From: Lederbergia galactosidilytica
GTDB lineage: Bacteria > Bacillota > Bacilli > Bacillales > Bacillaceae_C
Assembly: GCF_017873565.1 (NCBI RefSeq)
Contig: NZ_JAGGKH010000020.1
Location: 1-64,000 of the forward strand
DNA length: 64,000 nucleotides
Reading direction: 5' to 3'
The notes under the pieces are model-generated. The model made no database searches and was not told the origin of the DNA. It worked only from the letters and a program-made list of their open reading frames with translations. Made by a program: the position numbers and the translations under genes. Below, one piece after another: positions 19,530-32,244 of the stretch. Position 1 is the stretch's first letter, and every line of letters starts with the position of its first letter.

Positions 19530-19776
19530 TCTATTCATCGATAGAACAGGCGCCAGCGCATTTGTTCTTTTATCGGAGTGTAACTGGCAGTAAGACCCCC
19601 ACTTCAAGAATTCGAAGGAAATGAAGAATTGTAAGTGGGGGATCAACTGCCAGTAACGGCCCGATTGGTTCGGGCCTACAGGATGTAGGTCACGAAGGCG
19701 TTGCGACAGGACATCGCGACCTTAGCCTTTGTACCCCATTAATCAGTGGGGGATGAAGAAAATCCCCACTGATTGA
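19530..19776. repeat. Composite intergenic repeat with inverted arms
   Basis: Several repeat modules lie side by side. GATAGAACAGGCGCCAGCGC matches the right end of the 25289-25532 repeat (GATAGACAGGCGCCTTGCGC). GTAACTGGCAGT at 19580 and ACTGCCAGTAAC at 19647 are perfect inverted arms around CCCCCACTT and AAGTGGGGG. GGCCTACAGGATGTAGGTCACGAAGGCGTTGCGACAGGACATCGCGACC follows at about 19673-19720 in pieces found elsewhere in the window. Last, AATCAGTGGGG and CCCCACTGATT form a hairpin at 19741-19773. No gene is visible in 19317-19834. Confidence 0.65.
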
Positions 19777-19831
19777 TGTTTCACTTTATCCACAAAATTT
19801 CCTCATCCTCTTTAGTGTCACCATCCCTAAA

Positions 19832-19840
19832 TGCTATAAT
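19832..19840 (+). promoter_or_regulatory. Extended -10 promoter of pcrB
   Basis: TGCTATAAT is a TGnTATAAT extended -10 element, 30 nt before the pcrB start. The -35 region is weak. Confidence 0.6.
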
Positions 19841-19870
19841 GATAGATGCCAAATAGAAATGGAGGACCCA

Positions 19871-20560
19871 ATGAATATGTACGATGTGAAAGAGTGGCGT
19901 CATGCCTTTAAACTTGATCCTGATAAGTCTATGTCCGATAAAGATTTGGAGAAAATATGTGAGTCGGGTACGGACGCCATTATCGTTGGTGGAACGGATA
20001 ATGTAACATTGGAAAATGTGCTACATCTAATGTCTAGAATAAGAAGATACACGGTTCCGTGTGTATTAGAGGTAAGTAATCTTGAATCCCTTACACCAGG
20101 ATTTGATTTATATTTTATTCCATCAGTTTTAAATACAAAAGAGATCCAATGGTTCTCAGGTCTCCACCATGAAGCGATTAAAGAATATGGAGAGCTTATG
20201 GATTGGAATGAAGTTCTTGTGGAAGGATACTGTATTCTAAATCCAGATTGTAAAGTAGCTAAACTAACAAACGCTGTTACTGCACTTGATGATGAAGATG
20301 TCATAGCATATGCAAGAATGGCTGAGAAAATGTTTCAGTTGCCAATCTTTTATATGGAATATAGTGGCAATTATGGCGATCCAAAGTTGGTGGAAAAAGT
20401 AAGTAGTCAACTAACCAATACCACTCTATTTTATGGGGGCGGTATTCAGACAGCCCAACAAGCAAAAGAAATGAAGCAATTTGCTGATTGCATTATTGTC
20501 GGCAATGTCATATATGAAAATTTAAAAGAAGCATTGAAAACAGTCCATGTGCTTCCGTGA
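19871..20560 (+). CDS. pcrB: Heptaprenylglyceryl phosphate synthase PcrB
   Basis: A 229-residue TIM-barrel prenyltransferase that couples glycerol-1-phosphate with heptaprenyl diphosphate, giving archaeal-type ether lipids in Bacillaceae. [71 protein letters not shown] and TLFYGGGIQ match B. subtilis PcrB closely. ATG at 19871 lies 5 nt after GGAGG. The ATG at 19877, which matches the Bacillus N-terminus, is the alternative. Next to pcrA, as usual. Confidence 0.95.
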   Translation: MNMYDVKEWRHAFKLDPDKSMSDKDLEKICESGTDAIIVGGTDNVTLENVLHLMSRIRRYTVPCVLEVSNLESLTPGFDLYFIPSVLNTKEIQWFSGLHHEAIKEYGELMDWNEVLVEGYCILNPDCKVAKLTNAVTALDDEDVIAYARMAEKMFQLPIFYMEYSGNYGDPKLVEKVSSQLTNTTLFYGGGIQTAQQAKEMKQFADCIIVGNVIYENLKEALKTVHVLP

Positions 20561-20619
20561 CTTTTGTTTAAAATCGAGCTATAATAGAACAAATGTTTCT
20601 AGTTAGGGAGGTAGTAGAG

Positions 20620-22836
20620 GTGCAAATATCGGGTACACGTCTCTTGGAAGGGTTAAACCCCGAACAGAAAGAAGCAGTTAAAACAACGGATGGCCCCTTG
20701 TTGATTATGGCGGGAGCAGGAAGTGGAAAAACGAGAGTCCTCACACATCGGGTGGCCTATTTAATGGTCGAAAAAGAAGTGAACCCATACAATATTCTTG
20801 CGATTACATTTACAAATAAGGCTGCACGGGAAATGAAGGAACGGATTGGAAATATTATGGGCGGCTCTGCGGAAGCTGTTTGGATTTCCACATTTCACTC
20901 CATGTGTGTGCGAATTCTCCGGCGTGATATTGGTCGTTTAGGTTATAACAGTAATTTCACTATTCTGGATTCGACTGATCAACTATCGGTTGTGAAGAAT
21001 GTTATAAAGGATTTAAATATTGATCCAAAGAAGTTTGATCCAAGAGCTGCACTCGGTGCAATAAGCAGTGCGAAAAATGAATTGGTGACGACGAAAGAAT
21101 ATGAAAAAACAGCGGCTGGTTTTTATGCACAAACGATTAGCAAGATATATACAGAGTACCAACGGAGATTACGCCGTAATAATGCGCTAGATTTTGATGA
21201 TTTAATTATGGTGACCATTCAATTATTTGAACGTGTTCCCGAAATATTGGAATTTTATCAACGAAAATTCCAATATATCCATGTGGATGAATATCAAGAC
21301 ACAAACCGTGCTCAATATATCCTTGTCAAAAGCCTGGCAGCACGTCTTAAAAATATATGTGTTGTGGGTGACTCTGACCAGTCTATATACAGATGGCGGG
21401 GAGCGGATATTGCCAATATTTTATCCTTCGAAAAAGATTACCCAAATGCAAAAGTTATTCTTCTCGAACAAAATTATCGCTCAACAAAGTTTATTCTCGA
21501 TGCGGCGAATGAAGTTATTCAAAATAATCCAAGTCGCAAACCGAAAAATTTATGGACAGAAAATCAAGAAGGGCGCAAGATTAGCTATTATCGGGCAGAT
21601 AGTGAACAGACGGAAGCTCAGTATGTAGCTGGGAAAATTAAGGAACTAAGTACGTCAGGACAACGTAAACTTTCGGATTTTGTCATACTTTATCGAACAA
21701 ATGCTCAATCACGTGCGATGGAGGAAGTATTATTAAAATCAAATATTGAATATAAGATTGTTGGCGGTACAAAGTTCTATGATCGAAAAGAAATAAAAGA
21801 TTTACTAGCTTATTTACGATTAATTGCCAATCCTGATGATGATATTAGCTTACAACGTATTATTAACGTACCAAAACGTGGAATCGGCGCAACCTCATTA
21901 GACCGAATCGCTGCTTATGGAAGAGAACGAGACCTTTCTTTATATCAGGCTTTAGCAGAGGTTGATTTTATTGGCTTAACAGGGAAAGCCGCCAATGCTG
22001 CTGCTGAATTTTATCACTTAATTCGAAATTATGTCAGTATGCAAGAATATTTACCTGTGACAGAGTTAGTAGAAGAAGTAATTGACAAAACGGGATACCG
22101 CGATATGTTAAAAGCGGAAAAATCGATAGAAGCTGAAAGCAGATTAGAAAATATCGAGGAATTTCTGTCTGTTACGAAAAACTTTGAGGATGGCAGTGAA
22201 GATAAAAGCTTAGTAGCTTTTCTTACGGATTTAGCGCTTGTTGCGGATATTGATCGTCTAGATGAAGATGGGGTACCAGAAGAAGGGGTCACATTGATGA
22301 CCTTGCATTCAGCTAAAGGTCTTGAATTTCCAGTCGTCTTTTTAATTGGAATGGAAGAGGGCGTTTTTCCACATAATCGTTCATTAATGGAAGAAGCTGA
22401 AATGGAGGAAGAGAGAAGAATTGCCTATGTTGGGATTACTCGGGCTGAAGAAGAGTTATACTTAACAAATGCACAAATGAGGACCTTATTTGGTCGAACA
22501 AATATGAATCCTGTTTCTAGATTTATTGCAGAAATTCCAGCTGAACTACTGGAAAATGTTAATGAACGAGAAAAAGAAAAAAGAGCTAGCTTGGATCGTC
22601 GGGTGATGAATAGAGAACGAAGAAAGCCTGTTACAAGACCAGTGCCGATCCAAAATTCCACTGATTCTGATTCAGAATGGAAGGTTGGAGACAAAGCTGA
22701 GCATAAAAAATGGGGAATTGGTACGGTTGTGAGCGTAAAGGGAGATGCTGATAATAAAGAACTGGATATTGCCTTTCCAAGTCCTGTTGGCATTAAACGA
22801 TTGCTTGCCCAATTTGCTCCTATTCAAAAAGTCTAG
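20620..22836 (+). CDS. pcrA: ATP-dependent DNA helicase PcrA
   Basis: A 738-residue UvrD-family 3'-5' helicase involved in repair, plasmid replication and removal of replication/transcription conflicts. Motif [74 protein letters not shown] and [13 protein letters not shown] are present. The C-terminal Tudor-like RNA-polymerase-binding domain ([20 protein letters not shown]) is also present. GTG at 20620 is chosen, with AGGGAGG 8 nt upstream. A TATAAT at 20580-20585 may be its own -10. Confidence 0.97.
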   Translation: MQISGTRLLEGLNPEQKEAVKTTDGPLLIMAGAGSGKTRVLTHRVAYLMVEKEVNPYNILAITFTNKAAREMKERIGNIMGGSAEAVWISTFHSMCVRILRRDIGRLGYNSNFTILDSTDQLSVVKNVIKDLNIDPKKFDPRAALGAISSAKNELVTTKEYEKTAAGFYAQTISKIYTEYQRRLRRNNALDFDDLIMVTIQLFERVPEILEFYQRKFQYIHVDEYQDTNRAQYILVKSLAARLKNICVVGDSDQSIYRWRGADIANILSFEKDYPNAKVILLEQNYRSTKFILDAANEVIQNNPSRKPKNLWTENQEGRKISYYRADSEQTEAQYVAGKIKELSTSGQRKLSDFVILYRTNAQSRAMEEVLLKSNIEYKIVGGTKFYDRKEIKDLLAYLRLIANPDDDISLQRIINVPKRGIGATSLDRIAAYGRERDLSLYQALAEVDFIGLTGKAANAAAEFYHLIRNYVSMQEYLPVTELVEEVIDKTGYRDMLKAEKSIEAESRLENIEEFLSVTKNFEDGSEDKSLVAFLTDLALVADIDRLDEDGVPEEGVTLMTLHSAKGLEFPVVFLIGMEEGVFPHNRSLMEEAEMEEERRIAYVGITRAEEELYLTNAQMRTLFGRTNMNPVSRFIAEIPAELLENVNEREKEKRASLDRRVMNRERRKPVTRPVPIQNSTDSDSEWKVGDKAEHKKWGIGTVVSVKGDADNKELDIAFPSPVGIKRLLAQFAPIQKV

Positions 22837-22850
22837 GCCAACAGAATATT

Positions 22851-23000
22851 GGTCAGAACGGTATTGCGACGTACAGGACGTACTAGTGCAGGCGAAGCGC
22901 CAGGACGTCGCTGTTTGAGCCTGCCGACTACAGGACGTACTAGCAGGCAAAGCGACAGGCCGCTTATTAATTCTGCCGCTAGGACGGTGCGTCCTTAACC
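22851..23000 (+). repeat. GC-rich interspersed repeat between pcrA and ligA
   Basis: Contains ATTGCGACGTACAGGACGTA, ACTAGTGCAGGCGAAGC, CGTCGCTGTTTGAGCCTGCC, then a partial second copy (TACAGGACGTACTAGCAGGC). It matches the copies at 13815-13950 and 25309-25430. The rest of the gap to ligA (23001-23180) shows no gene. Confidence 0.75.
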
Positions 23001-23144
23001 GTTCATTCTTAGACGTTTGCTCCTTTGTTGTTGAGGCATAATGGTAAGAGATAGTGGAAGGCATTTGGATGAGATATAATTTCGCCAACCATAGTCATGC
23101 CACCTTACAGGTCTCTATTTCCCAGATCTAGAGCTAGGCAATGA

Positions 23145-25190
<2,046 letters not shown>

Positions 25191-25288
25191 TCATGACAGA
25201 ATTTAAAGCCTGATCGGCGCTTACACATTTTTAAAATGATAAGAAAGTATAAAATTCATCTTAAGATTGCCTTGGACTGGAAGAGTTA

Positions 25289-25532
25289 TTGTCCAGCTCC
25301 AGGCGCCATTCGGCGAGAGACTCGCAGGATGCGGGTCCATCGGCGTTGCGACGTACAGGAAGTACTAGTGCAGGCGAAGCACCAGGAGGGTGCATTTTGA
25401 GCCTGCCACAGGATGTGGCGATTTTAGCCGATGTTCTACGAAATAACCTGTGTCAATAAAAGTCAAAACCGGACTTTTCTTGGCACAGAACATTTGCTTG
25501 TCGCCGATAGACAGGCGCCTTGCGCTTTTCTT
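25289..25532 (+). repeat. Long composite intergenic repeat between ligA and camS
   Basis: It begins TTGTCCAGCTCCAGGCGCC and ends GATAGACAGGCGCCTTGCGC. Between them are the CGCAGGATGCGGGTCCATCG, GTTGCGACGTACAGGA and AGTACTAGTGCAGGCGAAGC words, and TTGAGCCTGCCACAGGATG. The ends resemble the TGTCCAGCTCCAGCGCC...GGCGCTTGCGCTTTTC repeat that I recall from many Bacillus intergenic regions. It fills most of the 360-nt gap. An in-frame upstream extension of camS through it is not coding. Confidence 0.75.
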
Positions 25533-25550
25533 AATAAAAGGTGGTTAATT

Positions 25551-26714
25551 ATGAAAAAGTGGTTTGTTGGCAGTATGGTTATCCTTTTGTTGAGTGGATG
25601 TGCCCCGCAAATAAACAAAGAGAATGAAGTTGTTCAAGAGAAGGATGAAAAAAAAGAGACATCCATTATACCAAGTTATCAAATATCTGATTCGGTTTAT
25701 CGTACGACGATTCCCTTTAAAGCTAGTAAAACAAGAGGAATGGTTGTTGACAGATTAAATTCTACTTATGATATTAATGAATTTGAAACAGGGTTAATGC
25801 GTGTGGCAAAAGAAAATTTTTCGACCGACACATATTTCTTCCAAGAGGGGCAGAAATTAGAGCAAGAAACGGTTCGTAGTTGGTTGAATCGGAAATATAC
25901 GAAGGCACAATTAAAGGAATTAAAGCTAGATGCGGAAGATAATCTAGGACTTAATCCTGTCAATGATGAAAAAGGCTCTGTAGAAGAGCAAAATGAAAAA
26001 AGTCCGATTTATTTAGCTCATATTCTTGAACATGATTATTTAGTTAAGGACGGAAAAACAGTAAAGCTAGGTGGAATGGTTATTGGACTTGCTTTGAACT
26101 CTGTCCATTATTATCAAAAAGAGCAATATGGTGCGACATTCGAACAGCCAATCAAGCATGCAAAGCTTGAGGAGGAAGGCAAGAAAATAGCGGAGGAAGT
26201 ACTCAAAAGACTCCGTTCCATGGAAGGGTTAAGCAATATTCCAATCACGATTGCTTTGTTTGAACAAAACAGCAAAAACGCCGTTGTTCCTGGTAGTTTT
26301 TTCGCCTATGCCCATGCAGCAAAGGGGAGTTCATCTCTAGGGGATTGGAAAGCAATTGATGAAAAGCATTATTTATTCCCGTCTTCAGAGGCTGAGGAAG
26401 ATCATCGTGAAGATGTTGCTTATTTTATGAGATTTAAAGATGATGTAGAAGAATATTTTCCGAACTATAATGGATTAATTGGTCGAGCTTTTTATAAAAA
26501 TGATCAATTTGTTAATTTAGAGATTGATATTCCTATTCAGCTTTATGGTGAGGCAGAAGTCATTGGGTTTACTCAGTGGGCGACATCTTTAGTGATGGAT
26601 CATTTCCCTGATTATTTTAATGTGAATGTTAATATATCCTCGGTCAACGGAGCAGAGGCCTTGATCTCTAAAAAATCGGGCGATAAAGAGCCATTTGTTC
26701 ATATTTATAAATAG
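25551..26714 (+). CDS. camS: CamS-family lipoprotein (sex pheromone cAM373 precursor type)
   Basis: A 387-residue lipoprotein with signal MKKWFVGSMVILLLSGC (lipobox LSGC). The mature part matches the CamS/YerH family: TKARGMVVDRLN-like region, YLAHILEHDYLVKDGKTVKLGGMVIGLALNSVHYYQ, and a C-terminal domain with AYAHAAKGSSSLG. In enterococci and staphylococci the cleaved signal peptide acts as a mating pheromone; the role of the mature protein is unclear. ATG at 25551 with AAGGTGG upstream. Location between ligA and gatC matches B. subtilis yerH. Confidence 0.9.
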   Translation: MKKWFVGSMVILLLSGCAPQINKENEVVQEKDEKKETSIIPSYQISDSVYRTTIPFKASKTRGMVVDRLNSTYDINEFETGLMRVAKENFSTDTYFFQEGQKLEQETVRSWLNRKYTKAQLKELKLDAEDNLGLNPVNDEKGSVEEQNEKSPIYLAHILEHDYLVKDGKTVKLGGMVIGLALNSVHYYQKEQYGATFEQPIKHAKLEEEGKKIAEEVLKRLRSMEGLSNIPITIALFEQNSKNAVVPGSFFAYAHAAKGSSSLGDWKAIDEKHYLFPSSEAEEDHREDVAYFMRFKDDVEEYFPNYNGLIGRAFYKNDQFVNLEIDIPIQLYGEAEVIGFTQWATSLVMDHFPDYFNVNVNISSVNGAEALISKKSGDKEPFVHIYK

Positions 26715-26742
26715 ATCATGTAAACGAATCAATTTCATAATA

Positions 26743-26936
26743 GAGATTTTAGCATTCAAATCCGAACAACAGTGATTTACGCTTCAGGTGGACGCTTTCC
26801 GGGGGGGCGTGCGGTGAGCTTCCTCGTCGCTATATGCTCCTGCGGGATCTCACCTGTCACGCTAATCCCCCAGGAGCCTTGTCACTACCGTATTTTATAG
26901 AGGGAGTCGCCACCTTCCGCTCCAATCAACTAAGTT
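26743..26936 (-). repeat. Bacillaceae-type ~165-nt repeat, copy 1 (with ~30-nt insertion)
   Basis: Read on the minus strand it starts TTGATTGGAGCGGAAGGTGG and ends near GTAAATCACTGTTGTTCGGA. It aligns with the plus-strand copy at 44455-44618 over its whole length, with only scattered mismatches. Shared internal words are GGGGGATTAGCGTGA, GGTGAGATCCCGCAGGAGCA and CGGAAAGCGTCCACCTGAAG. This copy carries an extra ~30 nt (about 26875-26904) after the GGCGACT word. It is of the type ending GATTGGAG...GTAAATCA that is common between Bacillus genes. Confidence 0.85.
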
Positions 26937-27259
26937 AAGAAAAAACATTGACTAATCTCCTATAACAATAACGTTCGTGTATAGATCATTAATAAGTAAT
27001 GATGAAATTGACTCAAACGATAGAAAACACTACAAAACTACGTGGCCATCAGAGAAAAGACTTTGCATTGGGAACTTTAGTGGCTTGCTTGTTAGGAAGA
27101 TTATTTGATATTATCAATAGTATTGCAGGTGCACGTTTTATAATGTCGCATTCACAACTTTTTTTATCAGTGAGGGAAAGAGGGAGAGATTAAAGGCACT
27201 ACGCCTTAAATGCCTAATCCCTTACTGAAGATTATTTTATTATTCGGAGGTGTAGGAGT
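26937..27259. other. Gap between repeat copy 1 and gatC
   Basis: No convincing gene. An open frame of 64 codons at 26999-27193 lacks a ribosome binding site. A TATAAT at 27139-27144 could be the -10 of the gatCAB operon, but no good -35 is present. A short AAGGC/GCCTT hairpin follows at about 27196. Confidence 0.4.
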
Positions 27260-27550
27260 ATGTCGGAAATCTCTAAAGAACAAGTTCTTCATGTTGCTCA
27301 TTTGGCTAGACTAGAAATGAGTGAAAAAGAAGCAGAGAATTTTTCAAGTCAGCTTGCTGATATCATTGCGATGGCAGATACATTAAATGAATTAAACACA
27401 GATAATATTGAGCCAACTTCCCATGTTTTTGCTCAGAAAAATGTGATGCGTGAAGATAAGAAAGTCGAAGGTTTACCACTTGAAGATGTTTTGAAAAACG
27501 TACCAGAAGAAGAGGATGGACAAATTAAGGTGCCATCTATTATCGATTAA
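27260..27550 (+). CDS. gatC: Asp/Glu-tRNA amidotransferase subunit GatC
   Basis: A 96-residue subunit that holds GatA and GatB together. [26 protein letters not shown] near the N-terminus, NIEPTSHV, and the C-terminal [19 protein letters not shown] are diagnostic. GGAGG precedes the ATG. First gene of gatCAB. Confidence 0.96.
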   Translation: MSEISKEQVLHVAHLARLEMSEKEAENFSSQLADIIAMADTLNELNTDNIEPTSHVFAQKNVMREDKKVEGLPLEDVLKNVPEEEDGQIKVPSIID

Positions 27551-27566
27551 GGAGGGGGGCAACAAT

Positions 27567-29012
27567 ATGTCATTATTCGATCATTCCATTAAAGAATTAC
27601 ATGAACAATTACATAAAAAAGAAATAACTGCTTCTGATCTAGTTGATCAATCGATTAAGAGAATTAAGGAAGTCGATGATCAAGTGAAGGCATTTATAAC
27701 AGTAGATGAGGAGAATGCGCAAAAGAAAGCAAAGGCGCTCGATGGACAAGTAGGTGATTCGATCCTTGCTGGGATTCCAGCTGGAATCAAGGATAATATT
27801 GTTACAAAGAATTTAAGAACTACTTGCGCTAGTAAGATGCTTGAAAACTTTGATCCAATCTATGATGCGACTGTTATGGAGAAATTGAATGGTACACAAG
27901 CGATTACGATTGGAAAAGTAAATATGGATGAATTCGCTATGGGAGCAACAACAGAAACATCCGCTTTTCAAGTAACCAAAAACCCATGGAATCTTGATTA
28001 TGTTCCAGGAGGATCTTCTGGTGGTTCAGCCGCAGCAGTAGCAGCTGGACAAGTACCATTTGCACTAGGATCTGATACAGGTGGTTCCATTCGCCAACCA
28101 GCTTCTTTCTGTGGTGTCGTTGGAATGAAACCTACATATGGACGTGTTTCTCGCTACGGTTTGGTTGCTTTCGCTTCTTCTCTTGATCAAATTGGACCGA
28201 TTACTAGAAGTGTTGAAGATAATGCATATGTGTTACAAGCGATTGCTGGTGCAGATGAGCATGATTCAACAAGTGTTGATAAAGCAGTGCCTAATTATAC
28301 AGAAGGGCTCACTGGGGATATAAAAGGATTGAAGATTGCTGTTCCGAAAGAATACTTGGGTGAAGGAATTGGTGAAGCATCACGAGAAGCTGTTCTTTCC
28401 GCTCTAAAAGTATTGGAAGGACTAGGTGCTACTTGGGAAGAAGTATCACTTCCGCATTCCAAATATGGCGTTTCTTCCTACTTCTTACTAGCCTCATCCG
28501 AAGCATCTGCTAACCTAGCTAGATTTGATGGTGTACGTTATGGTTACCGGACTCCAAACCCTGAAAATCTGATGGAACTTTATAAGAAAAGTCGTTCCGA
28601 AGGATTTGGCGATGAGGTAAAACGTCGAATTATGCTTGGAACCTATGCGCTTAGTTCCGGATTTTATGATGCGTATTATAAAAAAGCACAACAGGCAAGA
28701 ACCTTAATCAAACAAGACTTTGATAATATCTTTGAAAAATATGATGTTGTGATTGGACCAACTACACCTACTCCAGCGTATAAAATTGGTGAAATGTTGG
28801 ATGATTTGGTGACAATGTATGCGCGGGATCTTTTGACTATTCCAGTTAATCTTGCAGGTCTACCAGGGATCTCTGTTCCATGTGGCTTTACAGAAGGTTT
28901 ACCACTTGGATTACAAATTATCGGAAAACATTTCGATGAACAAACCGTTTATCGTGTGGCACATGCATTTGAACAATCCACAGATTTCCATAAACAAAAA
29001 CCACAATTGTAA
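27567..29012 (+). CDS. gatA: Asp/Glu-tRNA amidotransferase subunit GatA
   Basis: A 481-residue amidase-signature glutaminase that feeds ammonia to GatB for Gln-tRNA(Gln)/Asn-tRNA(Asn) formation. The catalytic Lys ([11 protein letters not shown]), cis-Ser and nucleophile Ser ([15 protein letters not shown] and [16 protein letters not shown]) are all present, so unlike the purine glutaminases here it looks fully active. ATG at 27567 after AAGGAGGGGGG. Confidence 0.97.
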   Translation: MSLFDHSIKELHEQLHKKEITASDLVDQSIKRIKEVDDQVKAFITVDEENAQKKAKALDGQVGDSILAGIPAGIKDNIVTKNLRTTCASKMLENFDPIYDATVMEKLNGTQAITIGKVNMDEFAMGATTETSAFQVTKNPWNLDYVPGGSSGGSAAAVAAGQVPFALGSDTGGSIRQPASFCGVVGMKPTYGRVSRYGLVAFASSLDQIGPITRSVEDNAYVLQAIAGADEHDSTSVDKAVPNYTEGLTGDIKGLKIAVPKEYLGEGIGEASREAVLSALKVLEGLGATWEEVSLPHSKYGVSSYFLLASSEASANLARFDGVRYGYRTPNPENLMELYKKSRSEGFGDEVKRRIMLGTYALSSGFYDAYYKKAQQARTLIKQDFDNIFEKYDVVIGPTTPTPAYKIGEMLDDLVTMYARDLLTIPVNLAGLPGISVPCGFTEGLPLGLQIIGKHFDEQTVYRVAHAFEQSTDFHKQKPQL

Positions 29013-29024
29013 GGGGGGAAAATC

Positions 29025-30452
29025 ATGAATTTTGAAACAGTAATCGGACTTGAAGTCCACGTAGAATTAAAAACAGAATCAAAAATCTTTTCACCTAGTC
29101 CCAATCAATTTGGGTCGAAACCAAACACAAATACATCTGTCATTGATTTAGGATACCCTGGAGTATTACCAGTATTGAATAAACGTGCGGTTGATTATGG
29201 AATGAGAGCAGCAATGGCACTAAACTGTGAAATTGCGACAGATACTAAATTTGACCGTAAAAATTATTTTTATCCGGATAATCCAAAGGCTTATCAAATT
29301 TCGCAATTTGATAAACCAATTGGGGAACATGGCTGGATCGAGATTGAAGTCGATGGCTATAAAAAGAAAATCGGTATTACACGTGTGCATCTTGAGGAAG
29401 ATGCTGGGAAATTGACCCACGCGAAAGACGGATCACTTGTTGACTTAAACCGTGCTGGGACACCATTAATTGAAATTGTTTCTGAGCCAGATATTCGTAC
29501 ACCTGCAGAAGCATATGCGTATTTAGAAAAGTTAAGGTCAATCGTTCAATTTACAGGTGTTTCCGATTGTCGTATGGAAGAAGGTTCACTTCGTTGTGAT
29601 GCTAATATCTCGTTGCGACCAATTGGTCAAGAAAAGTTTGGCACGAAGACAGAATTGAAAAACTTGAACTCCTTTAACTATGTTCGTAAAGGGTTAGAGT
29701 TTGAAGAAAAGCGTCAAGAAAAGGTTCTCCTCTCAGGTGGAGAAATTTTACAGGAAACGCGTCGCTTCGATGAAAGCACGGGGGAAACTATCCTTATGCG
29801 TGTCAAAGAGGGAGCAGATGATTATCGCTACTTCCCAGAGCCTGACCTTGTTCAATTATATATTGATGAGGAATGGAAAGAACGTGTTCGCGCGGAGATC
29901 CCTGAATTACCAGATGCGCGTAAAAAACGCTATGTAGAACAATTAGGCTTACCTGCTTATGATGCTATGGTCTTAACTTTGACAAAAGAAATGTCGGATT
30001 TCTTTGAAGAAGTTTTAAAAGCTGGAGCAGATGCAAAATTAGCATCAAACTGGTTAATGGGTGAGGTTTCGGCTTATCTTAATGCGGAGCAAAAAGAACT
30101 TCATGATACAGCATTAACACCAGAAGGCTTAGCAGGTATGATCAAATTGATTCAAGATGGAACAATTTCTTCGAAGATTGCTAAAAAAGTGTTCCGTGAA
30201 CTGATTGAAAATGGCGGAGAAGCTGAAAAGATCGTCAAAGAAAAAGGATTAGTACAGATTTCGGACGAAAGTGCCCTTTTACCGATTATCACTGGAATCT
30301 TAGATGCCAATGAACAATCAATTGAAGACTTTAAAAATGGAAAAGGTCGTGCACTTGGTTTCCTCGTTGGTCAAGTTATGAAAGAAACCAAAGGTCAGGC
30401 TAACCCACCAATGGTGAATAAGTTGTTAAAGCAAGAAATTGAGAAAAGATAA
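29025..30452 (+). CDS. gatB: Asp/Glu-tRNA amidotransferase subunit GatB
   Basis: A 475-residue kinase/amidotransferase subunit. [59 protein letters not shown] and [13 protein letters not shown] mark the GatB cradle. The C-terminal YqeY-like tail ends [20 protein letters not shown]. Last gene of the operon, followed by a strong terminator. Confidence 0.97.
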   Translation: MNFETVIGLEVHVELKTESKIFSPSPNQFGSKPNTNTSVIDLGYPGVLPVLNKRAVDYGMRAAMALNCEIATDTKFDRKNYFYPDNPKAYQISQFDKPIGEHGWIEIEVDGYKKKIGITRVHLEEDAGKLTHAKDGSLVDLNRAGTPLIEIVSEPDIRTPAEAYAYLEKLRSIVQFTGVSDCRMEEGSLRCDANISLRPIGQEKFGTKTELKNLNSFNYVRKGLEFEEKRQEKVLLSGGEILQETRRFDESTGETILMRVKEGADDYRYFPEPDLVQLYIDEEWKERVRAEIPELPDARKKRYVEQLGLPAYDAMVLTLTKEMSDFFEEVLKAGADAKLASNWLMGEVSAYLNAEQKELHDTALTPEGLAGMIKLIQDGTISSKIAKKVFRELIENGGEAEKIVKEKGLVQISDESALLPIITGILDANEQSIEDFKNGKGRALGFLVGQVMKETKGQANPPMVNKLLKQEIEKR

Positions 30453-30456
30453 AGCT

Positions 30457-30500
30457 GTAAAGGTGTAAGCTATTATTCATAAGCTTACACCTTTACTTAT
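30457..30500 (+). terminator. Terminator after gatB
   Basis: A perfect 15-bp stem: GTAAAGGTGTAAGCT pairs with AGCTTACACCTTTAC, with a short T-containing tail (TTATT). It begins 4 nt after the gatB stop. Confidence 0.8.
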
Positions 30501-30617
30501 TAAACCTAAAAAAGTTTACTGTCAGTCGATAGGTTTTAAGGAATTCAAACGAAAAGATTGGCTAGTTTTACTGAAGCAGATATAATATAAACAAGTGAAA
30601 ATGGAAGGGGAAGAATC

Positions 30618-31169
30618 ATGAATCTTTCACAATGGTTTCAAAAGGGAATACCATCTGAAGAATACATTCAATCAATGGAAAATCACCAGGAAAACTCAAA
30701 GCATATTTTGGAACAATTTGAGGTGCCAGTTCAGGATTCTGAATTTTTTTCCGAACTAAATAAAAAAGACTTACGCGTGATTGTGATTACCGAAGATTGG
30801 TGTGGGGACGCAATGGTGAATGTCCCAATATTATTACGTCTTGCGGAAAAAGCGGACATGGAAGTGAGAATGATTCTACGTGATCAAAACTTGGAACTTA
30901 TGGATCAATATTTAACAAATGGGACTTCACGAGCCATACCAATTTTTATTTTCATCGATCAAACTGGAAATGAATATGCCGTATGGGGACCGAGAGCTGA
31001 TTCTGTGCAATATTTTGTTGAAGAACAGCGTTCAAAACTACCTCCCAAGGATGAGCCACAATTTGAAGAGCGACAAAAGGAAATGTACGAAAAGATGATG
31101 AAAAAATATCTAGAAGATCGCTCTGTTTGGAAAGATATTTATGAAAGCATTAAATTAAAATTGCAATAA
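30618..31169 (+). CDS. Thioredoxin-fold family protein
   Basis: A 183-residue cytoplasmic protein. VIVITEDWCGDAMVNVPILL (residues ~55-74) sits where thioredoxins carry WCGPC, so only the first Cys is kept (WCGDA). SRAIPIFIFIDQTGNEYAVWGPR supplies the cis-Pro region. This is the Bacillus thioredoxin_9-type family with a single active-site Cys, so it is more likely a thiol-binding or chaperone-like protein than a dithiol reductase. Ribosome binding site GGAAGGGGAAG. Stands alone. Confidence 0.8.
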   Translation: MNLSQWFQKGIPSEEYIQSMENHQENSKHILEQFEVPVQDSEFFSELNKKDLRVIVITEDWCGDAMVNVPILLRLAEKADMEVRMILRDQNLELMDQYLTNGTSRAIPIFIFIDQTGNEYAVWGPRADSVQYFVEEQRSKLPPKDEPQFEERQKEMYEKMMKKYLEDRSVWKDIYESIKLKLQ

Positions 31170-31312
31170 GAGGATGTTTAAAAGGGAAGCAGCTAAGTTT
31201 ACGCTGGGAATCGCCACGTCTTTAAGCAATACTCCATAGATCTCTGGCAAAAGTGACACTGGAAGCTAAAGATACTTTAGGCGTATTGTCCCTTTTGAAC
31301 CTCTTATTTGAA
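31166..31312. repeat. MITE-like element with inverted ends
   Basis: AATAAGAGGATGTTTAAAAG at 31166 and, reversed, AATAAGAGGTTCAAAAGGGA from the right end make inverted terminal repeats around about 147 nt. It is related in its ends to the elements at 15691-15897 and 18766-18994. No ORF inside. The left end overlaps the thioredoxin-like stop codon and may supply a transcription-ending hairpin. Confidence 0.6.
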
Positions 31313-31346
31313 CATGTAATAATTTGAATGAAAGAGGTGTTAAATA

Positions 31347-32147
31347 GTGAAACAAGCAGTAGATCAATATATCCGTTTTTTACGTTTGGAACGGGAAGTA
31401 CCGTCGATAAACTATTTACAACGCCTCATTCAGCATCACTTAACATTAGTTCCCTATGAATCTTTTAGCAAGTTTCATTATTTTGCGCTTGCACCAGATT
31501 TTATCCCCCCTTTACCTTTATTTGTCCATAACTTACTAGAAAAAGGCTGGGGAGGGACTTGCTTTACACTAAATATGAACTTCGCTAGGCTTCTGACCGA
31601 GTTAGGCTTCAGTTGTTCATTCGTGAGAGTGGAACCAGGCCATTTGGCAATCATGGTTGAAATACGTGGAAAGAGATTATATGTAGATGTTGGTTATGGA
31701 TCTCCAATTATGAAGCCAGTTGATTTAGAAGCAAGACCACAACATAAAATGCATGGTTTTGGTGAGGAAATTACGATTACGCAAAAACAAGATAGTCTAT
31801 ATGAAATCGATCGAAAATCGAATGGGAAAACCTTTGTAAAGAAGCAAATTATTTGGGAGTCTCTTACTGAGGAAGAGATAGCAGACGATATTCGCCAATC
31901 TTATCTAGATGTCGATGAAAACATTACGATGAGAAGAATAACAGCGGTCCGCTTTAATGGGCACCAATGTTTTTATTTACGTAATAATATAATGAAAGTC
32001 ATGACATTCCGTAATATTCAAGAAATCCAATTAAATTCGCTAGAAAAGTGGCAGAAACAGGTGCAAGATGTCTATCAAGTGGAGGAAGAGTCCTTAAAGG
32101 AATCGCTTGATTTTCTAAAAGAGAGAAATATTATCTTATTTGAATAA
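31347..32147 (+). CDS. Arylamine N-acetyltransferase-family protein
   Basis: A 266-residue NAT-fold protein. The Cys-His-Asp catalytic triad is in place: Cys72 in GWGGTCFTLN, His99 in VEPGHLAIMVEI, Asp114 in LYVDVGYGSP. These enzymes move acetyl from acetyl-CoA to arylamines or hydrazines. The usual RGGYCFE motif is WGGTCFT here, so substrate preference may differ. GTG start with GAAAGAGGTG upstream. Confidence 0.85.
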   Translation: MKQAVDQYIRFLRLEREVPSINYLQRLIQHHLTLVPYESFSKFHYFALAPDFIPPLPLFVHNLLEKGWGGTCFTLNMNFARLLTELGFSCSFVRVEPGHLAIMVEIRGKRLYVDVGYGSPIMKPVDLEARPQHKMHGFGEEITITQKQDSLYEIDRKSNGKTFVKKQIIWESLTEEEIADDIRQSYLDVDENITMRRITAVRFNGHQCFYLRNNIMKVMTFRNIQEIQLNSLEKWQKQVQDVYQVEEESLKESLDFLKERNIILFE

Positions 32148-32244
32148 TAAAAATATGGTTCTAACCTATTCAATATGATAAGGAAAGCATTTTGACGACT
32201 TTGTCGTCATTCGAAAATATTAAAGCGCTTTCTGTGCTGGGGAG

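Noticed and set aside
25431-25550. N-terminal extension of camS through the upstream repeat
   Set aside because: The lipoprotein signal starts at 25551 with its own ribosome binding site; the extension is repeat sequence.
26999-27193. 64-codon open frame between camS and gatC
   Set aside because: No ribosome binding site before either ATG, no recognisable domain, and the gap already contains repeat-derived sequence.
27567-29012. Possible loss of catalytic residues in GatA, checked because of PurQ and PurF
   Set aside because: The Lys and both Ser of the amidase signature are present; no anomaly.
32219-32234. cre-like catabolite site (TTAAAGCGCTTTCT)
   Set aside because: Three mismatches to the consensus, including the outer positions; too weak to call.
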